Source: Echinostoma caproni (Eukaryota > Platyhelminthes > Trematoda > Plagiorchiida > Echinostomatidae). Taken from it: DNA of 19,245 nucleotides. The notes beneath the pieces were generated by a model. That model did not search any database, was not told the origin of the DNA, and saw only the letters and a list, made by a program, of their open reading frames with translations. Below, one piece after another: positions 9,292 to 19,245 of this stretch. Where the stretch lies: positions 20,887 to 40,131 of the forward strand of contig UZAN01042852.1 of NCBI GenBank assembly GCA_900618425.1, given 5' to 3'. A program made the translations under genes and the position numbers. Every line of letters starts with the position of its first letter. The first letter of the stretch is position 1.

Positions 9292-9862
9292 CGGAAAGAG
9301 AATCCAACCAATGCAATAGTTGTGTCAGCTGATCCATGATGGAGATCATCACATGTTGTTGCTGCTGTTGCTGGCGTTGCGTTCGACTACCAGTACGCCC
9401 AAAACCACGTCTTCCAAGGCCCGAGTCAGCGTCTGTCATGCCTCGACTACTGGTTTGATCCGCAACTGATCCCGAGCTAACTGATTCACTCATATCTTCA
9501 CCTTGTGCGCTATCTGTCATATAATCCGGTCCGTCTAAATTTGAATCGCCCAACCCGCTCACATCGGAACTGACACTAATTCCACCGGGGCCACTAGACT
9601 CGTCCAAACCCTGCGCGACTTGCAACCGCTGCCGTAACAGAGAGGCTAGTTCCCGAGCTGCGACCAACTGAACCGGTTCGGATAAAAGACGACGATACAA
9701 TGTGCCGAGGATGAAACCGACACAATTCCGCGCGTTAATTGCTTCCGCATGAGTGGGAATGGCACGCGCATTAGCCAGTAGACCGGTGCAGTGAGCGATA
9801 ATTGATGCCAGATTGGCTTCAAAGCACTGTGGCCCGAGGATGGTGAAGAATTCGATGTAGGC
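9292..9862 (-). CDS. HEATR5: HEATR5 (HEAT repeat-containing protein 5), internal exon A
   Basis: This is an internal exon of a HEATR5/Laa1-family protein, a large cytoplasmic HEAT-solenoid protein that acts with the clathrin adaptor AP-1 in trans-Golgi and endosome sorting. Reading from 9862 downward gives 190 codons plus one base. Residues 1-54 begin AYIEFFTILGPQCFE and continue through THAEAINARNCVGFILG, matching the animal HEATR5 segment with FxTLGxQWLE and a THxxAVxxRRCVxF helix. Residues after that include a REL-A helix. A Ser/Gly/Asp-rich linker of about 85 residues follows, ending in six glutamines (9356-9373). The exon closes with HVMISIMDQLTQLLHWLDSL, equivalent to the HVMVCALQEL helix of vertebrate HEATR5B. 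The acceptor (tttctttcaaaacag) precedes 9862 and the strong donor g|gtaagt follows 9292. The entry phase is 0 and the exit phase 1. The linker is longer than in vertebrates. The family call is by recalled similarity. Confidence 0.93.
9356..9373 (-). repeat. CAG/CAA tract coding for six glutamines in HEATR5 exon A
   Basis: Six consecutive Gln codons (CAG CAA CAG CAG CAA CAA on the minus strand) lie at the end of the low-complexity linker, just before HVMISIMDQL. The mix of CAG and CAA means it is not a pure CAG repeat. Confidence 0.9.
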
Positions 9863-12599
9863 CTGTTTTGAAAGAAACGGGCAATGGAAGTAACACGTTC
9901 ATCAAAAACCTACGCACAAACAAAAAAATGCACAAAACTTGTTCCATTAATAAACTTGGTCAGAACACGGAGTCACACAATTAGAAACACTTATTCTTGA
10001 GAGTGGATATCCGCACGGTCACTGACAGAATGAGACGTGAATATTTTATCGCAAATGCCTTGAAAACAGACAACAAACAGCATACTACTAAAGTGGTGTG
10101 CTAGCACAACCGAATAAAATTTGGTGCCCCGTTCAGTGATTCTCCTTGACACTGATTTGTTTTACAGCTGTTCTTAGATTTTACTGCATGAAAGAATGAC
10201 TCCATAACCTAGAAGAACCATCGTGCGAAGATGACGAGACTCAAATCATCACACTTTTGCTAAGTGATAGTAACAAATAGTACATTCTGATCAGAGTTTC
10301 CCTATTCCCGTTGAAAGATAACAATATATTTTCAAAAATATTCCCTTTGGTAGGAAATAATTTAATTTAACATTGATCGTTTTGTTTCTTCATGGGGAGC
10401 AAGACTCCGTTGTGTTCTCCTCTTCTTTTGCTTTCTCTCTTTCTGTTAGGCAATCTAATTTCATAGTCTTAATGGGGTTGGCTCTGTTTATGCGGCTATA
10501 CACTTCACGCTAATAAACATAATAAAAGATGACGTAACATGACTACACAATACATTAATTTGTCAAGGTTACAAGACCGAGTCATAACACCCTCCTTATG
10601 CGATCCAGAAGTGACGACAACAATCGAGACAGATACGCGCAATGTAAGCGTAAGATGATGACTGGGTACAAAACGACCGTATATGTCTTTATTTTCCTTC
10701 TTCAAGCCGTTCGCCAAAAGTAACACGAGCAAGCAATAAATTACTGTCATGTTTTATTAGCCTATTGGTGCAGATAGCCGAGAAAGACCGATTCTTCGAA
10801 AGCAAATTTACAATGCAACAACCAAAGTGACAAATGTCCCCAACGCAATAATTTGTGGAATTAAAATACACATTAGTCTACCGAATCGTTCGTCACTGGT
10901 CAATGCATAGGGCATTTTAATCGGGGAAGATTTGAATTGGAAGAAAAGAAGCGCAGTCATATGCATGGAAGGGAATCAAATGGATGCTCAGTTGCTAGCG
11001 CTCCGTATTCCGGTGGAATGAAACAGAAACTCAGAAGCAGATGAATGCACACTGGGTGGTCTCGCTGAAACAAAAAGCATGCCCAAGTTAATGCACACGA
11101 AGACGAACCACAACAGCGATCGCGGAACTAGTGGGAGGTGTGTGCAGAGGAAAGAGACAAAATTTGTAAGAATGCTGTGCCAGTAAGTCCAAATAGAAGT
11201 TTGAATGAATGCAACATCCTGATGAGTGAAACAAAATAGTAACAACGTATCTTAATAAGACTAGGTTACAGAAAATGTGACAATGACTCATCTAGGATAT
11301 CCTAAAAGTGGTCAGTGGGTTACGTAATCCCCTCGAAGGAAAAGGCCACTGAACTCCAACCAGTAAAATGGGCAAAGCATTACATTTCATTTTAGAATCG
11401 GAAATAAGAAATCGTACTGGTCAACAATTGCCACTCTTAAAGACTACGCGATGTGAGTTTGATCCAATCGACCGAAGATCGTTATCGGTATACTGAGCAA
11501 GGTGCTCACCAAAATGATGCGCCCGAGATTGAACTCGTTTTCGAGGGTACCTCGTTGCCCACCGTCAAATGGAGTTTCAGTTATTGCAGTGAAAAAAAAA
11601 CTCTGATTGTGGACTACTTTCGATTGTCATTCGTAGAAGATGCGTAAAAGTACGTCAAAAGACAAATAATATAGTGAACAAGCTTGTTTTCATAACTTCT
11701 TCGGGTATTTACAGGTGTTTGTTTATAAATAAGAGAAACGGTGATTGGTTTATTAGGTTAAATGGAAACAACAATGTCCATCAAGTTCTATGGGGCACAT
11801 GGAGAGGGAGGCGCAACCATGTCACTTGTAAAAAGTTTCCATTGCCTTTTTCCACGCGCGACGTCTCACGCCGTGTTGTGTCATTACAGCGTGATTAAGG
11901 TCTTGGTTCGACTCGTTACGTAGATTGAGACGGGGCTGGGGCAACTGGAGTGCGGTGACCATTTTCTTCTGTTTGCATAGTGGTGGGTTCAGGATTTTGA
12001 TTACTACTGTTTTTGCCGTTGCGAACGTGCTTCAATTTGCATTGGAGCACTTTTTAGATAAATTTAAATGCATCACTGTCTGTTTGGTCCTCGGTGTCAG
12101 CGAGTCGGGACATAATCGCACTGGTTCAAGTTCTCTTGCATTCCGTGGCTAGCCACACCAGGTTATATTCTCTGCTTCTCTGTGGACACTGCCTCACTGT
12201 TAGTCCTACATAACTTGCCGAACATGTGCAAATGGAAGAATATGGAATCATGGATGAGCAGAGAATGGGCAGCTTATCCTTGAGGTTTGTACAGAGCTTT
12301 GATCGACCTGTAAACGCAGCACGCAGAATGGCGAATGGATAAGTTCATGTGATTACTTTGTCTAAATATCTTCCCGATAGATGATCACTCGAAACTCCTT
12401 TGAACGGGAGGTATGTAAACAAATCTTTCTTTATGGTCATGGACACTGGATAAAGTGGGCTTTTTGATTATGTTGTTTTCGATGAAATGCTCTGGCTACC
12501 TATTATTTAGGAGTGTGAACTCGATTTCTCTTAGTTCGTCCTACACTACATCTTTCAAACTTTGAAGGCCAGACACGGTGCCAAGTTGTAGAAACTTTG

Positions 12600-12955
12600 G
12601 AAGTGGATGCATTGGTTGTTCCATGTTAATTTGCCGGCGCGTGATGTTTGCCGAAGCAGGTAGCGGATAGAAAAAGATCAAGGGCGGTCAAACTAAAACT
12701 TGGCATGAGGGCATGAAAATCCTAACCAGGACACTAGGCCACAAGATACCGTTGGGCTCCATGGATGGGGACCTCGAGATCATGGTAGCCGGTGGTTGGA
12801 AACTCTGAGTGATACAGTTGGGTGTTGAAAACAGTGGCGCTCGTGCATCTACTCATTATTCTTGCAACCCCAGTCTATATGAATTCTCTATCTTCTCTTT
12901 GATTCTTCTCTCAACATTCCAATTTTCATTTTTCTCTTTTATCCAAATGGGCGGC
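12600..12955 (+). mobile_element. 3' end of a non-LTR retrotransposon (same family as 820-1965)
   Basis: The plus-strand frame gives CRRVMFAEAGSG, a stop in place of Trp, then KKIKGGQTKTWHEGMKILTR and TLGHK (about 12620-12745). This is the same tail as in the copy ending at 1965 (GWKKAKGGPNKTRHE). Frameshifted remnants follow, including a GWKL-stop stretch near 12800 and a Q-W-R-S-C-like ending near 12830-12860. Next comes a pyrimidine-rich tract (12875-12945) that looks like the element's 3' untranslated region. The copy is 5'-truncated, as is usual for LINE insertions. The outer limits are approximate. Confidence 0.72.
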
Positions 12956-14339
12956 CAAAAGAAAGCAACAAAAACCGGCACATGAAGATGCATGGTTAAT
13001 GGTTGTAAAAATTGAAACTGAAACTCCCCGTTGGTTTGCGAAAAACCGAATGGCATAACTTTCCATTTGGTCATAATTATTGTCAGTAGCACAGCGACCA
13101 ACATCCCTACCAGTGATGCGGCTGCATACAGTAAGTTGAAAAGATTCGACAAGAGCACAACCGACGCTCACTCTACTCCGCTCTTATCCCACTACAATGT
13201 ATTTGTGCAGATTGTACATGTAACTGATGGCCGAAGAATGTAAATCACCTGGCAGCCTGAGAAAAAACAACCCGTTTAAGCACAATGTGACCACGTGTTT
13301 CAGCTGCGTCATTTGCATGTGCACGAATAATTATCACGACAAAGCGCAGGTCCGGATCGATACAATGCTGAAGTGTTTCGCTTAAAGCTTAATCGTATAC
13401 TTACTAACTGCATACTGAGAAATCTGAGTGGGAAAAAAATGAAAACTGTAGTCTGATTTATTTGACTCCTCGCGAACTAGACTAGAGGCTAAAATGGGAA
13501 CATGCGATCCAGCAGCTTCAGTCCAGGAGAAAAGAAATAGTTGGGGGAAGGGACCGCGATGCGTTCGTGTAAATTACGATTGTCACAGATAAGAACACGA
13601 AAAGGGCTTTCACATCACATCCGCTTTAACTAGTTACAGCAGAGCCTACAAGGAAAAGTATTGTTGATTCAGAACGTTTTTCAGTCAGCAAAAGCTTGTG
13701 TAAGGGGGTGAACGGAACAGATGTCCAGAGATGAACGCTCATTATGTATTCTCGATACTGATTCACCGTACGGCAGTGTACGGATTGATCAATGAAGCAG
13801 AGGTAAATAGTTCTACAATGGTAATAAATAAATTGCATGGCGTTCACATGAAATGATGCTTAAAATTTATACATTTGAATAGATGGGATTATCTTGAAGT
13901 GTATCTTCGCAGTCGCGGTTAAATACGCATGATTTTGAGACTAGTCAAACATCATCGGCAATTATTAAACTTGCTCGATAGACATGAAGCTGTCCAGGTG
14001 GTTTGAATGGCTCAATCAGCAGTTCGGTCCGAAAATCGCATTCCACTAATAGCAAGATATCACGGAAGGAAGATATATGGTGGTGAAACGCTCTCCCACA
14101 CAGACCAGTGATCCTAATTGAGTTTTATCAGAGTCAAGACTTCAATTTTGATGGATTGGGTTCCCAGGTCTTACGATCGAATGATAAGGTTTCGTAATTG
14201 TAGGGTATATCACCTCTATTGAGTTATAGATGGTAAAATTTCCGGTTGACTACATTGCGACTGTGGCACTAGGTGCTTCATACGCGTGCTAAACCGTGGC
14301 ACATAAAATAAGTGCTCGATAAAAAGCACTGGATGTCTC

Positions 14340-14470
14340 TTTCGACATTGTGAGCGTGCGTGTTTGTGCGGGGGAGGGGATACCACTAGTGTATCCATAC
14401 CGGGACTCGAATCATGAACATTCGGGATTTCAGGGCCCTAAACTGGAGTTTATGACTGGTTGAAAAAATC
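14340..14470 (-). repeat. Possible tRNA-related repeat with a B-box-like site
   Basis: The minus strand reads CATGATTCGAGTCCCGGTA (about 14400-14418), a good B-box and T-arm wording (GATTCGAGTCC). No convincing A box is seen at the expected distance upstream; only a CCAGTCATAAACTCCAG-like stretch is there. A C-rich segment (CCCCTCCCCCGCAC) follows at about 14365-14380. This may be a degraded SINE or chance similarity. Confidence 0.3.
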
Positions 14471-16924
14471 AACATAGATGAAAGGATTGCTTTGTGTAAT
14501 GAAAATCACATGAGAAGAGCTGTTCATCAGTTATTTCGCGTTGTCACTAAGACCAAGTGTAAGACTGCATAGAATGAAATATGTTTCACCACTCCAAACC
14601 TCAGAACCTAGACTGTCAAGAATATAATCGAAAACCTATTCAAACTGTGCACTGCCTGTTAGGAAACCAGAACTTGCATTGAAATACGAACTTTGTGAAT
14701 GTGATCAATGAGAAACTGGACACAGTTTATACACACAACCACGCACACACCGAGAGTGAGACAGAGACGGTATTGTCGATAGATAGGAAGAATAGCTTAT
14801 CTGTCTCGACAATTGAATGTAATACGCATAGGCGCATTATGTGAATCGAGTGTAAAGGTAAAAATCAATGAAAACACGGTGATCTGATAATCCACACAGT
14901 CACGAAAAAACACAAGCAAAGACGAATACAGTGAGAAATCATAAACCAGCGATATATAGTCTGTTTCAGGACAATCTACAATTCATGATAAGGTGGAAAG
15001 AAGAGAAAAAATGTTTAAAAAATACGAAAAGCGTGTCCAGAGTTTGAATCGGAGTAAAATGAGTTCGCTCGGCCGATAGAGAAAGACCCGTTTGGAGGAA
15101 GGTGTGAACGCATTTTGTTTTACATCCCCAAATAGAATCAGGGTAATAGCGAACTGGGAACCGAATGGAGAAAGGAAACTGTTTGGAGGAAGTAAACTCC
15201 GTTTTACCACAGCCTACACAGTGGCATCCGAGAACTATGAAAATATTAAAACTACTGTAGCTAAAAGCAGATTCCACGATCACGATCAGGTGAACAGATC
15301 AGTATGCATCAAATCAAATCTGAGCGAAGCTGCCCACTGTGTAAAATTGATCATAATATTGTACGGAGTGGATTGACGCAATATATTTTTCAATACGGTG
15401 AGCGTTGAGAATAACATCTTCGGTAACGATAATTGCAAAAAAGGTGGAACTGAAATCCGCTGGCACATCGGTAAGATTCAATTGGAAATTTTGAAAACAA
15501 CCTCGTGACATCAAACGACAACCTTATTGATTGCTGACCGAAAAATAAGTACTCGACAGCGGGTACACTGACCTCAGGGGCTAAGAAATCGAAATTGCAC
15601 AAAACTGAGCAAAATGCACATGTGAAGTAAATCTCTGACTAGGGTTCATATAACCTTAAAATCATTTGACTATGAATTCCTGGTCATTTCAAAGAAAAAA
15701 ACGCTACGTAGAATAACAAATTGTTCTCTAGGACAAAATCTTACAACAATTCTGATCTCGGTGGGGATGGCGTCATAAACATGAAATCATTACTTTTACG
15801 CAGTGAAGTGCTCAAAACAAAGAATGCGTAAAGCATTTACCATTGCTGTTGAATTCCCTTCCTGCACACAGGATTAGATACAATTGTTTGGTGTCTGGGT
15901 GAATAGGGTAATGAAGGGTAACAGACATAGCCTGACAGCTGACAAGAAAAGACTAATATCGAATAAATGTTAGCAATATTGCAGGCCGTATACAGAGGAA
16001 CAACAAAAAATTCGACGTAGCGTCAAACAGAAAGAACTAGAAACAACTACAACGTCACTGTGAACCCTTGTACTGTCAAAAAAGCACTGCACAAGATTAA
16101 CGAAATGCAAAAAGAAGCGATCTTGAGTAAAATTTGACAATCTTAGGTGAAACTAAATTTGGGCAGCGGAAAATGGTCTCGTTTTACGTCGGATCGGGTG
16201 AATGACTGGTCCACAGTCATGCAAGTTGTTGTGTCTAATCGCTAGCTTCCGTTCATCCGTCCATCTGCGCTAGACAAAGTTGTGCAACCCAAGCACGTAC
16301 GTATTACCCCTCCACCGTTATCACACATATTCAGTTGACGGGCACGATCAGTGTTTCCGTCGGCAGGAAAAACTGTTGTTTCCCAGCCCAACATCGCATG
16401 GTTTATATCAGACCGGGTTGGAGAATTAAAATCTATCTCATTTTGCACACAGTACTTGTCCTTCGCATTTGACTGGGAAACAGGTCGGAACTTTCAACCA
16501 TTTTATCACAATTCTTTCCCTTCGTTCTATGTACACATCATTCAACGCATCAGCGAAATTCGAGGAACACGCAACAAGCTGAGTTTATCTCATATGGTTA
16601 CCACAACAACAAGCCAGCTGTACGCCAACAACATGAAAAGGCAGGTTTCTAACACATTGTCCGGGAAATCAAGGTGAAAAACTCAGATTTTTTGTCACTA
16701 TACCTATGGACGTAATGGAGGGATTTATCGGAAACCGGTCTACACCTTGGTAGTTGAAGTGGAGAATAACTAAGGGCTCCAACAGGACAGGAGTCGTGTT
16801 GGGAACCGATCGACTATGGACAACGGAGAATACATTCTTCGGAATGTCAAATAAAATGACACCACGAACCAAACAAGTCATTTGGTGGTGTTTTATGANT
16901 GAACAAACCTGAATAGTTTGTTTT

Positions 16925-17040
16925 GACAAACATTTGGATAGGTTCGAGCTGTAAGATCAGTAGAATCAGTGGGATTCGAATGCACGCATAGATTTTGTGT
17001 GGCATATGTTCCATTAGCTGAGCTGTAAGGTTACACAAAC
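16925..17040 (-). repeat. tRNA-derived SINE-like remnant
   Basis: The minus strand has CAGCTCAGCTAATGGAAC (about 17008-17025), close to the tRNA A-box wording TAGCTCAGTTGG. About 40 bases later comes GCATTCGAATCCCA (about 16970-16983), close to a B box with T-loop TTCGAAT. The spacing is that of a tRNA, but a clear cloverleaf does not form. A tail of unknown origin follows toward 16925. It is a different family from the element near 3560. Confidence 0.45.
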
Positions 17041-17104
17041 AGCTCGGGCTTTTTCACATTTGATCACTCACCCAAGTTACAGGGGTATATAAAACCAACT
17101 AGGT

Positions 17105-17124
17105 AGCATGTCAGTTGACATGCT
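17105..17124. repeat. Short perfect inverted repeat, 9-base arms
   Basis: agcatgtca and tgacatgct flank a 2-base centre (gt). It is short enough to be chance in a window of this size, and no neighbouring gene gives it a role. Confidence 0.4.
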
Positions 17125-17799
17125 TAGCATATTTTTCTCAAAGTGAATCTAAATGAACCATACAGCTTTGCCTACTGCTTCAATACGATTTTTGTGGCAC
17201 TTACAGTGTTTCAGTTGTGAACAGATCACAGAAGTAGATGTCATGTAGTCCAGCTGGCAGAGCGTACGTTGTACAAAAGTATGGGCGATGTCCATCTATG
17301 TGCTCAAAACCCGTCGAGAATGTTGATCTTTGCACAGCCCAAACACAAATTTGAGTAGTTCATCCCGTCTGAATCAAACCTCGACTTAGTTGAGCACAAA
17401 GTCTTAGTTACCAACACACCCCATAAATTTCATCCAGTGAAGGGGAAATGAGCTCAGATTCTTCATGTCGGGGGCATGCCTTAGATCGGACATAAAAAAA
17501 ACAGTGTCATTATTATCAAGTTGGAAAATAACATCAAGATTGAATTGTATTGTATTGAAGCTTTAGTGAGATGTATAAGAGCTTTCAGTCAAAAAATAGA
17601 CCGCCGTCACAATACTTGTAAGAAAGTGAAACATCAAACGTGCAAAAATGTGATTTAACTACTAGCTGCATTAGAAGCTCAGAAGGAACGCTCTCCTTGT
17701 CGGCCAATATCCGGGTAAGATAGGATACCAAAGAGTTTCTGTAGGCAGATATCCGAGATGAGATGAGTTTGTAACAAAGTTTTAACAAAGCTAAAGCTT

Positions 17800-19245
17800 A
17801 TCATGCCCCATAGGATTTTTACAGATAGGATGATAAGACAGCACCTTGAAGTACACCCTAACTATTGAGTGATGCCGTTAACTGTCTTATTCTCAATTTA
17901 ACATAAAAGTAATCACCAACCATTCAAAAAGAAAAGTGCATCAACCAAACGATTTCAGCTTGTTAAGTAAAAGAGAACGGCGCACCGAGTCAAGAGCAGA
18001 AAAATAATCAAGAAATGCACAGTGCACATATTTGGCTTTCTCGTTTAGGACTTGCACGTGAAGTGAACTGGAGAAGAAACAGTATGCAACGTAGCGCGGT
18101 TTTGTTTGTATGCAAACTGATAAATGTCATCGGAGGTGGTGAGAGATAACTGAAGGCGATGCAGATCTGCCCGCTCTATCAGTTTCCAACCAGTGAAAGT
18201 GAGAGCAACTGGCCTGCAACATTTCGCAATTGGGGTTTTGTGGTTCGTTTGGGGATGGGCGTAATTCTCACCGGGCGCCAGCACTCCGGAATAGTTCCGT
18301 GTTCGAGTGCGAGATTGGCTGTGCGAAATTACGAGACAGTGACAGAGCACTATTTAAAAAGTGTAGGACTTAGTTTATCTGAACCAGGTGCAGTCCACAT
18401 CTGTTGGTACACTTCACTAGAGGTAATGGGTTCAAATGAAGATGGGATGTTTGGAGAACTCGAGTCAATATAACTGGGGTGTCAGACGAAGCATGAATAA
18501 ATGCAGCATCAAGTTGATCAATATCAACAGAAGCATTGGGAAGCATTTTCTTCTGCCTGCAGAGTAGTTTGATTCCACGCCACATAGTCCCTCGACCTAA
18601 AAAGCTTACTTGAATAAAGGTAATCCAACCGTATTTTTTCATTCTTGATCAGAAAAGATAGTCGTCGCATTTCAGCCCTTCTACCACATGTAAATGCTCG
18701 TTCCTTTTCACGACGAAGAAAAGAGTATTGATATTCCGCCATTTCGAAGTCACAAAGTTACCACGGGACAGAACATGTCAAAAACACGGTTTCACACGTC
18801 TGTTAGAAATGCCTGATTGAAAAGGAAAGGAAAGCAGTCGGTACCTACTTCAAGAGACTCTCTTAGCAGAGCGATATTGTCTGGGGAAAGATCTCGCTGA
18901 CCGAACATGTGTCTAGGTCGAGTAAAACAAAAATGCTCTGAGTGTGAGTAAATCTTAGGTCTGACCAGGATCGGCTTATGATCACTGGTGCTCAAGGGGG
19001 AGAAACGTTTAGCAGAAAATGTGTCATCGTAATCTTTGATTATGTGATACAGATGAAAGGATTCTTTGGTTGGCTTAGTTATCAAGTCACTGAGGGTTAG
19101 ATAGAACAAAGGATGCGGGAGCGTGGTTAAAGTTACCAGCTATTAGGTGCAAGTTGCCGGCAAGATATGGGGCAATAACCGGTAGGAAATGGTCATAAAA
19201 CGTATCAATATGTGATAACCTACAATGGGTTGCAATGTAAAGGCT
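17800..19245 (-). mobile_element. Decayed LINE (Jockey/CR1-like) with endonuclease and RT motifs
   Basis: Reading the minus strand from 19245 downward, several frames join in the order expected of a Jockey/CR1-type second ORF. The apurinic endonuclease end shows HLIAGNFNHA with a GNFN box (19126-19137; family form GDFN) and TSDHKP with the SDH box at 18978-18986. The inter-domain region has MWRGIKLLCRQKK (about 18550-18585) and VDIDQLDAAFIHAS. The RT domain begins with RPVALT (18198-18215) and has FAYKQNRATL (18087-18116). FLDYFSALDSV-RRSLLLNKL follows at about 17955-18025, and the LQGAVLS box lies at 17822-17854. The Y-x-D-D box and everything after it are not recognisable. Stops and frameshifts occur throughout, so it is inactive. 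It runs off the window end. This is a different family from the element at 820-1965. Confidence 0.82.

Larger units (their letters stand above)
9863..19245 (-). other. Probable long intron or upstream region of HEATR5, repeat-rich
   Basis: The exon A acceptor at 9863-9864 shows that at least one earlier exon exists, since the protein lacks its N terminus. I looked on the minus strand for the expected preceding peptide (a Gly/Leu-rich segment ending in a GVTQ-like sequence) and did not find it. Either this whole stretch is intron or a short exon escaped me. It holds the 3' end of a non-LTR element (about 12600-12955), two SINE-like remnants (about 14340-14470 and 16925-17040) and a decayed LINE (about 17800-19245). 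I see no gene in 9880-12600, 12960-14330 or 14480-16920; the open frames there are short and unrecognised. Confidence 0.6.

Noticed and set aside
10420..10450. Strong pyrimidine tract ending in tag on the plus strand, like a splice acceptor
   Set aside because: No open, recognisable exon follows on the plus strand.
11880..11935. GGTTCGACTCG, similar to a Pol III B box, plus strand
   Set aside because: No A box at tRNA distance and the final C of the consensus is missing.
12856..13243. Overlapping frames with hydrophobic stretches
   Set aside because: The minus frames include the antisense of the retroelement 3' region, and the hydrophobic segments come from AT-rich DNA. No family match.
14966..15602. 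Several overlapping open frames of 60-105 codons on both strands
   Set aside because: They are Phe/Ser-rich on one strand and Lys/Asn-rich on the other, as expected from AT-rich DNA. No motif, splice pattern or family is seen.
1..19245. CRISPR arrays, bacterial operons, rRNA genes
   Set aside because: No regularly spaced direct repeats, no ribosome-binding-site-led gene series and no rRNA signatures were seen. The spliced gene and the retroelements point to an animal genome.

Overview
The window looks like a piece of draft nuclear genome from a parasitic flatworm, most likely a trematode (fluke). The sequence is slightly AT-rich and gene-poor. Short conserved exons with GT/AG borders are separated by introns of 2 to more than 9 kb, and the introns carry decayed non-LTR retrotransposons and tRNA-derived SINE-like repeats. 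The retrotransposon reverse-transcriptase wording is of a kind I associate with fluke genomes. That is recognition from memory, not a search result. One ambiguous base (n at 16899) fits a draft assembly.

The only host gene I can support is on the minus strand: three consecutive internal exons of a HEATR5 orthologue (HEAT-repeat protein 5, Laa1/p200 family). In gene order they lie at 9862-9292, 6804-6524 and 4596-4369. Their reading phases join exactly (0/1, 1/0, 0/0) to give 360 codons. They match the N-terminal half of animal HEATR5A/B in order and without a gap. In animals and yeast this family helps the clathrin adaptor AP-1 work at the trans-Golgi network and endosomes. The first exon carries a long Ser/Gly/Asp-rich linker with a six-glutamine tract where the vertebrate protein has a much shorter linker. 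Earlier and later exons are not visible, so the gene probably runs off both ends of the window.

Layout: 1-4368 is intron containing two fragments of one RTE/CR1-like non-LTR element in opposite orientations (1-412 minus, 820-1965 plus) and a tRNA-derived SINE-like repeat (about 3480-3640). Exon C is at 4369-4596. The intron at 4597-6523 contains a GC-richer block (about 5570-5860) that may be a dispersed repeat. Exon B is at 6524-6804. The intron at 6805-9291 ends, next to exon A, in a long imperfect inverted repeat (9054-9210). Exon A is at 9292-9862. From 9863 to 19245 there is a probable intron or upstream region. It holds the 3' end of another copy of the first retroelement (about 12600-12955, plus), two further tRNA-like SINE candidates (about 14340-14470 and 16925-17040), and a decayed LINE of a second, Jockey/CR1-like type (about 17800-19245, minus) with recognisable endonuclease and reverse-transcriptase motifs.

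I found no bacterial-type operons, CRISPR arrays, rRNAs or convincing functional tRNAs. Most other open frames are under 110 codons, overlap on both strands and resemble nothing I know. The most unusual structures are the intronic fold-back next to the exon A splice donor and the enlarged linker of HEATR5.
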